Below are positions 39,608 to 48,828 of a DNA stretch of 64,000 nucleotides, piece after piece (position 1 is the stretch's first letter; each line of letters opens with the position of its first letter). The stretch is from positions 186,001-250,000 of the forward strand of contig NZ_JAINVV010000004.1 in NCBI RefSeq assembly GCF_019880585.1, given 5' to 3'. Source of the DNA: Sphingomonas colocasiae. GTDB lineage: Bacteria; Pseudomonadota; Alphaproteobacteria; Sphingomonadales; Sphingomonadaceae. Below the pieces are notes generated by a model, which did no database searches, was not told where the DNA came from, and saw only the letters and a list, made by a program, of their open reading frames with translations. The translations under genes and the position numbers were made by a program.

Positions 39608-40627
39608 ATGTCGAATCAGAAGCTTCGGCTCGCATTGCTGCCGCTGTTGCTGGCCGCCGGCGGAGTCGCGCAGCCGCTCGCCGCGCAGACGGCGACTCAG
39701 TCCGCCGCCACCGCCGGGCTCGATCGGCAGATCGCGCGCCTCGCCAAGGGGTCGGGCGGCGTGGTCGGCGTCGCGGCGTGGCGGCTCGACGGCAAGGGCC
39801 CGCGCGTGCTGTACAATGGCGGCGAGGCTTTTCCGATGGCCAGCACCTTCAAGGTCGCGGTGGCGGGCAGGATCTTCGAGCGCGTCGACAAGGGCGAACT
39901 GAAGCTCGACCAGATGCTCGACGTGCCGATGGACATGTTCTCGCCGTCCGAGGTGATCGCGGACCGGCTGATCCATCCCGGCGTGAGCCTGTCCGTCTAC
40001 AACCTGCTCGAACTGATGCTGACGCAGAGCGACAACACCGCGACCGATGTGCTGACCAAGGCGGCGGGCGGCCCCGCCGCCGTCACCGCCTGGGTGCGCG
40101 CGCAGGGCGTGACCGGCCAGCGCATCGATCGCGACACCGCCGGCCTGCTGCGCGATTTCTTCGGCGTCGGCCCCGGCCCGCTGACCGAGGCGTTCGAAGC
40201 GGCGGCGAAGGCCAATCCCGATATCGAGCGCAAGGGCAGCCTGCCCGATCCCGCCTTCGACAATGATCCGCGCGACACCAGCACGCCCGAGGCGATGGGC
40301 ACGCTGCTCACCCGCATCTTCTCCGGCAAGGCGCTGTCGGCGGGCAGCACCAAGGCGCTGATCGGGATCATGGAACGCTGCCGCACCGGCGGCGCGCGCC
40401 TGCGCGGCAAGATGCCGCCGGGCACCAAGGTCGCCAACAAGACGGGCACGATCGGCGGCACCGTCAACGATACCGGCGTGCTCACCCTGCCGGACGGCGC
40501 GGGCGAGATCGTGATCGCGGTCTATGTGAAGAAGAGCGCGGCGCCCGTGGAGGACCGTGAGCGCGCCATCGCGGAGATCGCGCGATCGGTGCACGACTAT
40601 TTCCTGTTCTCCGTGCCGGCCAAGTGA
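39608..40627 (+). CDS. Class A beta-lactamase-like serine hydrolase lacking the omega-loop Glu (copy 1)
   Basis: 339 residues. Signal peptide ALLPLLLAAGGVAQPLAAQ. STFK (Ser70/Lys73), QSDN (Ser130/Asn132) and NKTG (Lys234) are intact. At the usual RxDRWEPELN block the sequence reads RIDRDTAGLL, so Glu166, which deacylates beta-lactams, is missing. About 33 residues are inserted before NDPRDTSTPEAM. It could be a peptidase or slow hydrolase rather than a resistance enzyme. CCAGGGAGGATTTTCC precedes the ATG. Followed by an amidohydrolase 11 bp later. Confidence 0.88.
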   Translation: MSNQKLRLALLPLLLAAGGVAQPLAAQTATQSAATAGLDRQIARLAKGSGGVVGVAAWRLDGKGPRVLYNGGEAFPMASTFKVAVAGRIFERVDKGELKLDQMLDVPMDMFSPSEVIADRLIHPGVSLSVYNLLELMLTQSDNTATDVLTKAAGGPAAVTAWVRAQGVTGQRIDRDTAGLLRDFFGVGPGPLTEAFEAAAKANPDIERKGSLPDPAFDNDPRDTSTPEAMGTLLTRIFSGKALSAGSTKALIGIMERCRTGGARLRGKMPPGTKVANKTGTIGGTVNDTGVLTLPDGAGEIVIAVYVKKSAAPVEDRERAIAEIARSVHDYFLFSVPAK

Positions 40628-40638
40628 AGGATGCTTCG

Positions 40639-42126
40639 ATGAAGAGGATGTTTTTCGCGGCGGCGGGCGTCGCCGCGATCATGGCGGCGATGCCGGCGGC
40701 GGCCCAGACCTATGACGTGGTGATCGCCAATGGCCGTGTGATGGACCCCGAAAGCGGGCGCGACGAGATCGCCAATATCGGCATCAACGGGCGCGCCATC
40801 GCGGTGATCACCACCGGAGCGCTGAAGGGCCGCCGCACCATTGACGCGAAGAATCTGGTGGTCGCGCCCGGCTTCGTCGATCTCCACGCGCACGGGCAGA
40901 ATCCCAAGGGCGAATATTATCAGGTGCTCGACGGCGTCACGACCGCGATCGACGCGGAGGGCGGGGCGATGCCGCTCGCGCCCTTCGTCGCCGCGCTGTC
41001 GGGCAAGGCGCTCGTCAATTTCGGCGCCACCGCCTCGCACCAGTGCGCGCGCATGGAAGTGATCGCCAACGCGCCCTGCCACGGCCATTTCGCGATCAAC
41101 GAAGGCGGCGAGACCACCGATCGCAGGGCTTACACCGCACCCGCCACGCCCGAGCAGCAGCGCGCGATCGTCGCCGCGCTCGACCGCGAGGTCGCGGCCG
41201 GCGCGCTCGGATACGGCCTGGGCATCGAATATACGCCGGGCGCGGGGCGGAGCGAGATCTACGACATCTTCAAGGCGGCGGCGGTGACGCGCGCGCCCGT
41301 CTTCGTCCATGTCCGCAGCCGTCCGCTCGATCCCGCGCCGGGCGTGCCGATCGCGGTGGCGCAGGAAGTGATCGCCAACGCCGCGATCACCGGCGCGCCG
41401 CTCCAGATCGTCCATCTCCATTCGACCGGCCTGCGCGACACGCCCACGCTGATCGACATGGTGAAGCGGGCGCGGGCACGTGGAATGGACCTTACCGCCG
41501 AAGCCTATCCCTACACGGCGGGCAGCACGCTGATCGGATCCGAATTCTTCCGCGACGGCTGGCAGGAACGTTCGGGCATCAGCTATGGCGACCTGCAATG
41601 GCCCGCGACGGGCGAGCGGCTGACCAAGGACAGTTTCGAGCGCTATCGCCGCGAACAGCCCAATGCGGCGGTGGTCATCCACATGATCCCGGAGGATGTG
41701 GTCGACGCGATCATCGCGGAGCCCGAAATCTCGATCGCGTCGGACGGCATGCCCTGGGTCACCTCCGGCGAGCATCCGCGCGGCGCCGGCACCTATGGCC
41801 GCGTGCTCGGCCGCTATGTCCGCGAACGCAAGACGCTGGATCTGATGGCGGCGCTGCGCAAGATGGCGCTGATGCCCGCGCAGCGGCTTGAGGCGGTCTC
41901 CCCGCAAATGGCGAAGAAGGGGCGGCTGAAGGTGGGCGCCGATGCCGATATCGCGATTTTCGATCCCGCCACCGTCAGCGATGTCGCGACCTTCCAGAAA
42001 CCGATGCAGGCCTCGGTCGGCTTCCGCCATGTGCTGGTGAACGGCCAGCCCGTGGTGCGCGACGGCAAGCTGGTGGAGAAGGTCTTCCCCGGCGAGGCGA
42101 TCCTGGGGACGGGGAAGGGGCGGTAA
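40639..42126 (+). CDS. Exported amidohydrolase, D-aminoacylase/D-glutamate deacylase-like
   Basis: 495 residues. Signal MKRMFFAAAGVAAIMAAMPAAAQ. PGFVDLHAHGQ (HxH), VHVRSRPLD (His), VHLHSTGLRD (His) and IASDGMPW (Asp) mark an active amidohydrolase. It is related to D-aminoacylases but diverged. I took the ATG at 40639, with GAAGGATGCTTCG upstream; a GTG overlapping the preceding stop is an alternative. It forms an operon with the class A-like serine hydrolase. Confidence 0.86.
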   Translation: MKRMFFAAAGVAAIMAAMPAAAQTYDVVIANGRVMDPESGRDEIANIGINGRAIAVITTGALKGRRTIDAKNLVVAPGFVDLHAHGQNPKGEYYQVLDGVTTAIDAEGGAMPLAPFVAALSGKALVNFGATASHQCARMEVIANAPCHGHFAINEGGETTDRRAYTAPATPEQQRAIVAALDREVAAGALGYGLGIEYTPGAGRSEIYDIFKAAAVTRAPVFVHVRSRPLDPAPGVPIAVAQEVIANAAITGAPLQIVHLHSTGLRDTPTLIDMVKRARARGMDLTAEAYPYTAGSTLIGSEFFRDGWQERSGISYGDLQWPATGERLTKDSFERYRREQPNAAVVIHMIPEDVVDAIIAEPEISIASDGMPWVTSGEHPRGAGTYGRVLGRYVRERKTLDLMAALRKMALMPAQRLEAVSPQMAKKGRLKVGADADIAIFDPATVSDVATFQKPMQASVGFRHVLVNGQPVVRDGKLVEKVFPGEAILGTGKGR

Positions 42127-42201
42127 GGCTCTGCAAGCGGGGCCCAATCCAGCACCTCACGCCAGTACGACATTGGGGGCGAGATACAAGGTTCCTACGA
42201 T

Positions 42202-42289
42202 GTCATCCCCGCGAAAGCGGGGATCCAGCTTCTTCTTCTTTTCCTGATGCTTCACGGAATAGCTGGATCCCCGCTTTCGCGGGGATGAC
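42202..42289. repeat. REP-like inverted repeat (CCCGCGAAAGCGGGG family)
   Basis: Arms GTCATCCCCGCGAAAGCGGG and CCCGCTTTCGCGGGGATGAC flank about 45 bp. It lies in the convergent gap between the amidohydrolase at 40639 and the D-aminoacylase at 42420. Confidence 0.9.
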
Positions 42290-42361
42290 AAGTCGGAAGT
42301 ATCGCGCACGCAAACAGTCCAGGATCCCGCTCGAGCCGACATGGCCGTGTGAGGCACGCAC

Positions 42362-42398
42362 AAAAAACCAGGGCGGCTCCTTGCGGAACCGCCCTGGT
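42362..42398 (-). terminator. Rho-independent terminator after the D-aminoacylase gene
   Basis: Stem ACCAGGGCGG/CCGCCCTGGT with a CTCCTTGCGGAA-type loop, followed on the minus strand by TTTTTTG. It lies 22 bp past the D-aminoacylase stop and would end the long minus-strand operon. Confidence 0.88.
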
Positions 42399-42419
42399 CG
42401 CTGGGAGCTTTGACGTCCG

Positions 42420-44066
42420 TCAGCTACAGGCGTGCCGCAGCACCGCCCCCGCCTTGACGTTGCCGAGCTTGCCCTGGTCGAGCGCGACCGCACCGTTGAC
42501 GATCACCGTATCGATGCCGGTGGGAAAATCGGTGGGGTTCGTCCAGCCGGCGACGTCGTCAAGCTTGTCGTAGTCGAACACCACCACATCGGCGCGCATG
42601 CCCTGGCGGATCAGGCCGCGATCGCTGAGCCCCATGCGCTGCGCGGGCCAGCCCGTCATCTTGCGGACGGCCTGTTCGAGCGACAGGATCGGGCGGCGTT
42701 TCACATATTCCGCGATCACGCGCGGGAAGGTGCCGTAGGAGCGCGGATGCGGCAGGCCGAGCGTGTCGATCTTGCCCGGCGCCGCCGACGCGCCGGCATC
42801 GCTGCCGATGCTGACCCAGGACTGGCGCAGCGCGGTTTCGATATCCTGCTCGCTCATCATGAAATACAGCGCCATCGAACGCTTGGGATAGGCTTCGACC
42901 ACGATGTTCCAGGCCGCGTCCTCGGGATCGATGCCCAGCGCCTTGCCGATCTCGACGAAATTCTTGCCGTGGAACTTCTCGTATTTGGGGTTCTGGCCGT
43001 TGGCGAGGACGACCTTGTCCCAGCCGCCCGACGCTTCCACCAGGTTCGACCAGTCGGCCATCGATCCCGCTGCGACCTGCTGCTTCAGCTTGGCGCGCAC
43101 CGCCGGATCCTTCAGCCGCTCCATGCCCTTTTCGACGCCGTCGGCCCACACCCAGTTGGGCACGGTGATCTCAACGCCCGTGCCGCCGGCGGGATAGGGA
43201 TACATGTCCGCCGCGATATCGACGCCGCGCGCGCGTGCGCTGTCGACCAGCGCCACCGCCTTGGGCATGCCCTTGCCCCATTGCGGCGCATAGGCGTTCT
43301 TCAGGTGGAAGATCTCGACCTTGACGCCGCCCTTCTCGCCGATCGCGATCGCTTCCTCGATCGCGGGGATCAGCTTGGAGCTCTCCTCGCGCATGTGCGT
43401 GGCATAGAAGCCGTTGCATTGCGACGCGACCTTGGCGAGCTTGATCAGGTCCTCGGTGGTCTGGAAGCTGCTGGGCGGATAGATGAGCGCGCTGGTGATG
43501 CCGAAGACGCCCGCGCGCATCGCGATGCCGACTTCCTTCTCCATCGCCGCCATCTGCGCCGGCGTGGGTGCGCCGGCCTTGTCGCCCATGATCTGCATGC
43601 GCGCCTGATGGGTCGCGTAATAGGTGCCGAAATTGACGCCGATGCCCTGGCTTTCGAGCTGCTTGAAATAGGCGGGGATCTTCGACGCCTCGACGGGGGT
43701 GCCGCCCTCGCCCGCGATCACCGTGGTCACGCCCTGGCGCAGCTTGTTTTCCGCCGTGCCGTTTTCCAGCAGCACTTCGCCGGACTGGTCCATCATGTCG
43801 ATGAAGCCGGGCGCGACATAGCGGCCCTTGGCGTCGATCTCGCGCTTGCCGCGCGCGGCGATCGTGCCGACCTTGGCCACGCGGCCGTCCTTGATGCCGA
43901 CATCGGCGCTCACCCAGGGATTGCCCGCGCCGTCGAGCACGCGGCCGCCACGGATGACGATGTCATATTCGGGCGCGCCGGACTGGGCCGATGCGTTGGA
44001 GGCGAGCAGCGCGGCGGCGCAGCCGAGCAGCAGCGCGCGGCGCAGGGTGCGCGGATTGAGCGTCAT
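42420..44066 (-). CDS. D-aminoacylase-like amidohydrolase without HxH (paralogue A)
   Basis: 548 residues. Signal ALLLGCAAALLASNASAQS. Clear overall match to N-acyl-D-amino-acid deacylases, but the first metal motif reads PGFIDMMDQSG instead of HxH, and GNCG reads GEGG. The later ligands remain: YATHMREESS (His), IFHLKNA (His) and IGSDAG (Asp). Thus only one metal site, or none, may be usable. It ends in RHACS, like paralogue B at 51946. Likely the last gene of the minus-strand operon; the DUF1611 gene is 94 bp upstream. Confidence 0.87.
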   Translation of the reverse strand: MTLNPRTLRRALLLGCAAALLASNASAQSGAPEYDIVIRGGRVLDGAGNPWVSADVGIKDGRVAKVGTIAARGKREIDAKGRYVAPGFIDMMDQSGEVLLENGTAENKLRQGVTTVIAGEGGTPVEASKIPAYFKQLESQGIGVNFGTYYATHQARMQIMGDKAGAPTPAQMAAMEKEVGIAMRAGVFGITSALIYPPSSFQTTEDLIKLAKVASQCNGFYATHMREESSKLIPAIEEAIAIGEKGGVKVEIFHLKNAYAPQWGKGMPKAVALVDSARARGVDIAADMYPYPAGGTGVEITVPNWVWADGVEKGMERLKDPAVRAKLKQQVAAGSMADWSNLVEASGGWDKVVLANGQNPKYEKFHGKNFVEIGKALGIDPEDAAWNIVVEAYPKRSMALYFMMSEQDIETALRQSWVSIGSDAGASAAPGKIDTLGLPHPRSYGTFPRVIAEYVKRRPILSLEQAVRKMTGWPAQRMGLSDRGLIRQGMRADVVVFDYDKLDDVAGWTNPTDFPTGIDTVIVNGAVALDQGKLGNVKAGAVLRHACS

Positions 44067-44160
44067 TGGGGAAACTCCTGGGGACGGGAGGGCGCGGTCG
44101 GCATGAAGCCGGGGCCAAGCGGGCACGCGTGTCGCGCGTCCGCCATGGCCCCGGCCATGC

Positions 44161-45201
44161 TCATTTCAGGCAGTTCTCGACAAGCGCCGCGAATGCCTCT
44201 CCACCACGGATGGGATCGGCGACGGGCAGGCCCAGCCGCTCGCTTTCGGCGGCCATCACGCGCGCCGCTTCATCGGCATCGAGCTTCGACGTGTTCATCG
44301 AGATGCCGCCACAGCGGATATTGGGGTTGGTGCGGCGGCCGAGCATCAGGTTGAGCTCGATCGTCTCCTCGATCGACGGGGTCTTGTAGCCGGCGGTGCC
44401 CAGCATCTCGTCGCGGCCGGGCTCGTGGCAGACCACGATCACGTCGGGCTGACTGCCATGGAGCAGGCCCAGCGACACTGCGGCATAGGCCGGGTGGAAC
44501 AGCGAACCCTGGCCCTCGACCACGTCCCAGTGATCGTCGGCGGCGTCGGGGCTCAGGATCTCGGCGGCGCCCGCCTCGAAATCGGAAACCACCGCGTCCA
44601 TCGGCATGCCGCCGCCCGCGATCATGATGCCGGTCTGGCCGGTCGCGCGGAAATCGGCGGGAATGCCGCGTTCGGCAATGGCGCTGGCCAGCGCGAGCGC
44701 GGTGTATTTCTTGCCCAGCGCGCAATCGGTGCCCACCGTCAGGATGCGCTTGCCCGAACGCTTGCGGCCCGTGCCGACGGGCAGGCCGGCGGGGGGAACG
44801 CGGATGTCGATCAGGCGACGGTCCAGCCGCGCGGCGGCATCGGCGAGCTGCGGGATGTCGCTCAGCCGCACATGCATGCCGCTGACGATGTCGAGGCCCG
44901 CCTCCAGTGCCTCGACCAGCGAGGCGACCCAGTTGGGCGCAAGCACGCCGCCGCTGTTGGCGACGCCGATGACGAGCGCGCGCGCGCCCGCCGCATAGGC
45001 CTGGGCCGGGGTCATGTGCGGCAGCCCGGTGGTGACCGTGGCGCCGATGCTGAACTCGCCGACGCATTTGTCGCCCGCCCAGTCGCGCAGGCCGAACGCC
45101 GTCTTGGCGAAGCCGGGTTCAACCGTGTCCGCGAGGAACAGGAGGTAGGGCTGGGGGAGTCGGATGGCTGATCCCTGCTCGGGATCGAATTGAGCGTTCA
45201 T
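44161..45201 (-). CDS. DUF1611 protein, DgcN-type (copy 2)
   Basis: 346 residues. TVGTDCALGKKYTALALA (P-loop-like) and DFRATGQTGIMIAGGGMPMD match copy 1 at 30807, so these are paralogues within one window. Predicted D-amino-acid N-acetyltransferase. A dipeptide epimerase (copy 2) lies upstream in the same operon at 47784, but separated by two genes. The start follows TACTCGCATG context with only a weak ribosome site. Confidence 0.83.
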   Translation of the reverse strand: MNAQFDPEQGSAIRLPQPYLLFLADTVEPGFAKTAFGLRDWAGDKCVGEFSIGATVTTGLPHMTPAQAYAAGARALVIGVANSGGVLAPNWVASLVEALEAGLDIVSGMHVRLSDIPQLADAAARLDRRLIDIRVPPAGLPVGTGRKRSGKRILTVGTDCALGKKYTALALASAIAERGIPADFRATGQTGIMIAGGGMPMDAVVSDFEAGAAEILSPDAADDHWDVVEGQGSLFHPAYAAVSLGLLHGSQPDVIVVCHEPGRDEMLGTAGYKTPSIEETIELNLMLGRRTNPNIRCGGISMNTSKLDADEAARVMAAESERLGLPVADPIRGGEAFAALVENCLK

Positions 45202-45251
45202 GCGAGTACTCTGTCTGGGGCCCGTTCAGGACCGTGTGGAAATGGAAAAGG

Positions 45252-46403
45252 TCAAAGCCAGGTGTCGCCAAGCAGGCGACGGAAGTTGCCGCCGAGAATG
45301 GCGGAGATGTTGGCGTCGGAATAATTGCGGCGGATAAGCTCCTCGGTGAGGTCGAACATTTTCATCGGCTGGTCGAACCCGTCGGTGTCCAGCTTGTCAC
45401 GGAAGGCGTAGCTTTCCTTGTAGCCACTCTTCAGCATCTTGTACTGGTCGGCCGGCATGTCGTCATAGCCGTTGAGATCGGCGTCCGATCCGATGCCGAC
45501 ATGGTCGACGCCGATCAGCTTCACGACATGGTCGATATGATTGACCATCTCGACGATCGTCGTCGGTTCCTTGCCGCTGACGAAGTTGCGCACGCCGGTG
45601 ATGCCCATCACGCCGCTCTTCTTGCCCAGCGCCAGGATCGCCTCGTCGCGCTTCAGCCGGGGATGGTCGTTGAGCGCGCGGCAGTTGCTGTGCGTGATCG
45701 CGATCGGCTTGGTCGAGATGTCGATCGCGTCGAGCGTGGTCTTGTCGCCCGAATGCGAGACGTCGACGAGCATGCCGACCTCGTTCATCGCCTTGATGAT
45801 CGCGGCGCCGTAATCGCTGATGCCGCCGTCGACCCGGTCGGTGCTGCCCGATCCCAGCCGGTTCTGGCTGTTATAGGTGAGCTGCGAGCAGCGCTGGCCG
45901 AGCTGGTAGAAGGTCTTCACATCGGCGACGGTTTCGAAATGGTCCGAATTCTGGAGTCCCATGATCACGCCGCACTTGCCCTCGCGCTTGGCGCGGTCGA
46001 GGTCGGTGCCCAGGCCGACCAGCGAGAAGACGTGCGAATTGCGGCCGGCGAAGCCCTGCCACGCGTTCATCCATTCCAGCACGCTGGACCGCGCGTCCGC
46101 GCCGCCGACGCCCACGGCATTGTGAAAGCCGGTGATGCCGCTGGCGCGGAACTCCGCCGCGTCCTTCTCGCTCAGCGGCGCCGCGAAATATTCGGGGCGG
46201 AAGTCGAGCTTGATCGGCGCCAGCATGTCGATCACCAGCGACTTGCGCACGAGATCGACCGCCCGCTTCGAATAGGTCTTGGGGGAGGCCGCGTTCAGCC
46301 GGTACTGGCCGAGATTGATCATCGGAAAACCGGCGACCGCGGCGACAGCAGCAGCACCGCCGCCGAGCATCCGGCGCCGTGAAATTCCCTTGTCCTGCTG
46401 CAT
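45252..46403 (-). CDS. Exported M19 (renal dipeptidase-like) protein with altered metal site
   Basis: 383 residues. Tat-type signal ISRRRMLGGGAAAVAAVAGF. Overall M19 family: VDVSHSGDKTTLD and AITHSNCRAL keep the two His ligands. However, the first motif, normally DGHND, reads IDMLAPIKLDF, and the bridging Glu position reads GLQNSDHF. M19 enzymes cut dipeptides, including those with C-terminal D-residues; this member may have a different or absent metal site. GGGGAGTGACA precedes the ATG. A perfect 18-bp palindrome is 20 bp upstream. Confidence 0.85.
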   Translation of the reverse strand: MQQDKGISRRRMLGGGAAAVAAVAGFPMINLGQYRLNAASPKTYSKRAVDLVRKSLVIDMLAPIKLDFRPEYFAAPLSEKDAAEFRASGITGFHNAVGVGGADARSSVLEWMNAWQGFAGRNSHVFSLVGLGTDLDRAKREGKCGVIMGLQNSDHFETVADVKTFYQLGQRCSQLTYNSQNRLGSGSTDRVDGGISDYGAAIIKAMNEVGMLVDVSHSGDKTTLDAIDISTKPIAITHSNCRALNDHPRLKRDEAILALGKKSGVMGITGVRNFVSGKEPTTIVEMVNHIDHVVKLIGVDHVGIGSDADLNGYDDMPADQYKMLKSGYKESYAFRDKLDTDGFDQPMKMFDLTEELIRRNYSDANISAILGGNFRRLLGDTWL

Positions 46404-46422
46404 TGTCACTCCCCTGATTCTA

Positions 46423-46440
46423 TGATCCTGATCAGGATCA
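46423..46440. promoter_or_regulatory. 18-bp perfect island palindrome
   Basis: TGATCCTGATCAGGATCA, extending the 14-bp core found at 34807. It lies 20 bp upstream of the M19 gene and 37 bp after the stop of the preceding gene, so it may control an internal promoter of the operon. Confidence 0.75.
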
Positions 46441-46476
46441 TATTGTCCCACCGGGAAAAGGTCAAACCAAACAGCA

Positions 46477-47787
46477 TCAATCCCCCACCGCGCGCGCGAT
46501 CACGCCGCCCTTCATCACGAAGGCCATGGTCTCCAGCGTCTTCACATCGTTCAGCGGATCGCCCTTCACCGCGATGATGTCCGCCGCCTTGCCTGCCGCG
46601 ATGGTGCCGATCTCGTTCGACAGGCGCGCGTGATCGGCGGCCCAGACGGTGGCGGAGCGGATCGCGTCGAGCGGGGTGAAACCCGCCTGGATCATCAGCG
46701 CGAATTCCTTGGCATTCTCGCCATGGAGCGAAACGCCGCTGTCGGTGCCGAAGGCGAACTTCACCCCGGCAACGCGTGCGCGGCGCGCCGCATCGACCAT
46801 CAGCGGGCCGACCTGCAACGCCTTGGCGCGCACCGGCGCGGGCATCCAGTCCGCCGTCTTGGCCTGGCGCGCGACGGTGTCGCCGGCAAGCAGCGTGGGG
46901 ACGAGATAGGTGCCCTTGGCCTTCATCAGCTTGATCGATTCGGCGTCGAGGAAGGTGCCGTGCTCGATCGAATCGACGCCCGCGCGCAGCGCCGCGTTGA
47001 TGCCGTCCGTGCCGTGCGCGTGCGCCGCCACCTGACGGCCAAGCCGGTGCGCGGTCTCGACCAGCGAGGTCAGCTCCGCGTCGCTCATCTGCTGGCCCAC
47101 GCCCGCCGCCGTGGCGGACATCACGCCGCCGGTGGAGGCGGTCTTGATGACGTCCGCGCCGCTCTGCACTGCCTGGCGCACCGCGCGCGCGCAATCGTCG
47201 GCGCCCGAGCACAGGGTCGGCGAGCGGTAGAGGTCCAGGATCTCCTGGCGATAGCCCTGGATGTCGCCATGGCCGCCATGCGCCGCCACGCCGCCCGCCG
47301 CGATCATGCGCGGGCCGATGATCTTGCCCGCCGCGATCGCGTCGCGCATCGCGAAAGTCACTTCGGGCGTGCCGCCCAGATCGATCACCGTGGTGAAGCC
47401 GGCGCGAACGGTGCGCCTGGCATAGACGACGCCGTCGAGCAGCACGTCCGAATCCGATTTGGTCACCGCGTCCAGCCGGGCGTTCGGCCCGTTCTCCGAC
47501 GTGATATGGACATGGCTGTCGATGAAGCCCGGCAGCACGAAGGCGTCGCGCAGATCGACCACCTTGCCCTCGCCGACGAAGCCGTCGCGGATTTCGGCGA
47601 TGCGGCCGTCGCGCACGACGATGGTCTTGCCTTGCTCCACCCGGCCGCTCGCCGGATCGGCGAGCAGGCGTCCGGCCTGGATATAGGTGGTGCCGTCCGT
47701 CTGCGCTGCGGCGGGCGCGGCCGCCCAGACGATCGCGGTCGCCGTGGCGGCGGTCGCCAGCCGGCGAAGCGTGTGGCGCGCGCTCAT
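46477..47787 (-). CDS. Exported amidohydrolase (imidazolonepropionase/Xaa-Pro dipeptidase-like)
   Basis: 436 residues. Signal ATAATATAIVWAAAPAAAQT. PGFIDSHVHITS (HxH), VIKTASTGG (Lys), VAAHAHGTDG (His), IEHGTF (His) and FGTDSGVSLHGENAKE (Asp) are complete, so a binuclear active site is expected. Close relatives hydrolyse X-Pro, X-Arg/Lys or other dipeptides. It overlaps the epimerase stop by four bases (ATGA). Confidence 0.9.
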   Translation of the reverse strand: MSARHTLRRLATAATATAIVWAAAPAAAQTDGTTYIQAGRLLADPASGRVEQGKTIVVRDGRIAEIRDGFVGEGKVVDLRDAFVLPGFIDSHVHITSENGPNARLDAVTKSDSDVLLDGVVYARRTVRAGFTTVIDLGGTPEVTFAMRDAIAAGKIIGPRMIAAGGVAAHGGHGDIQGYRQEILDLYRSPTLCSGADDCARAVRQAVQSGADVIKTASTGGVMSATAAGVGQQMSDAELTSLVETAHRLGRQVAAHAHGTDGINAALRAGVDSIEHGTFLDAESIKLMKAKGTYLVPTLLAGDTVARQAKTADWMPAPVRAKALQVGPLMVDAARRARVAGVKFAFGTDSGVSLHGENAKEFALMIQAGFTPLDAIRSATVWAADHARLSNEIGTIAAGKAADIIAVKGDPLNDVKTLETMAFVMKGGVIARAVGD

Positions 47788-48800
47788 GCCGGCACCGCCA
47801 TTTCGGCCGTGCGGCCCCAGATCGCTTCGTCGCACCAGGCGAGGCCGCCGCTGTAATCGATCGCGGGTGTGCGATCGGACGCCAGGAAGATCGGCCCGTC
47901 GAGATCGACGATGTCGCAAAGCTGGCCCAGGATGAAGGCGGGGCCCATGGCGAGGCTGGATCCGACCATGTTGCCGACCATCACGCCCAGCCCGGCTTCG
48001 CGCGCGGCATGGGCGATCATCAGCCCCTCGGTCAGCCCGCCGCACTTGTCGAGCTTGATGTTGACGACGTCGAAGCGGCCGATCAGCCCCGGCACATCGG
48101 CCAGCGACAGCGCGCTTTCGTCGGCCGCGATCGGAATGGGGCATTCGAAACCGTCCAGATCGGCCTCACGCCCGCGCGGCAGCGGCTGTTCGAGCAGCTT
48201 CACATCGGCGTCGACCAGCGCGCCGACCAGCGTTTCGAGCGCGTCGATCGCGAAACCCTGATTGGCGTCCACGCCCATCCAGCATTCGGGGCGCGCGGCG
48301 CGCACTGCGCGGACGCGCGCGATGTCGATATCCAGATCGCCGGTCAGCTTCAGCTTGAGCGCGCGGGCGGAGGCGAAGGCGCGAGCGCCTTCCGCCATCA
48401 CCGCCGGATCGTCGGCGCCCAGCGTGAAGGTGGTGAGCAGCGGCTTGGGCGCTTCCAGCCCGGCCAGCGCCCAGACGGGCTGACCGGTGCGGCGCGCCTC
48501 CAGCTCCCACAACGCGCAGTCGATCGCGTTGCGCGCGCCGCCGGCGGGCAGCAGGTCGCGCAGCGCCTCGCGCGTGATGCCCTGTTCGATCTCGGCGCGG
48601 ACGCGCTCGATCGCGGCGGTCATCGCGGGCACATTCTCATAGAGATAATAAACGCCCGAGGCCTCGCCCCGCCCGGAGGCGACGCCGTCGGACAGGGTGG
48701 CGACCACCACGTCCGATTCGGTGAAGACATGGCCGGAGATCCGGAACGGTTTCGCCAGCGGCAGCGATTCCACCGCGACATCGAGAGTAAGGGCGTTCAC
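47784..48800 (-). CDS. Enolase-superfamily dipeptide epimerase / N-acetyl-D-glutamate racemase-like (copy 2)
   Basis: 338 residues. ALKLKLTG (KxK), MGVDANQGF, KLLEQPL, IAADESAL and NIKLDKCGG give all MLE-type catalytic residues. Paralogous to copy 1 at 31802. GTG start with AAGGAAGGAAAACCGGC. It follows the serine hydrolase by 28 bp and is translationally coupled to the amidohydrolase. Confidence 0.88.
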   Translation of the reverse strand: MNALTLDVAVESLPLAKPFRISGHVFTESDVVVATLSDGVASGRGEASGVYYLYENVPAMTAAIERVRAEIEQGITREALRDLLPAGGARNAIDCALWELEARRTGQPVWALAGLEAPKPLLTTFTLGADDPAVMAEGARAFASARALKLKLTGDLDIDIARVRAVRAARPECWMGVDANQGFAIDALETLVGALVDADVKLLEQPLPRGREADLDGFECPIPIAADESALSLADVPGLIGRFDVVNIKLDKCGGLTEGLMIAHAAREAGLGVMVGNMVGSSLAMGPAFILGQLCDIVDLDGPIFLASDRTPAIDYSGGLAWCDEAIWGRTAEMAVPA

Positions 48801-48828
48801 GCCGGTTTTCCTTCCTTGGTTGTTCGGA

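Noticed and set aside
39608-40627. Classical class A antibiotic-resistance beta-lactamase
   Set aside because: The omega-loop Glu is not present at the expected place, and the context is catabolic.
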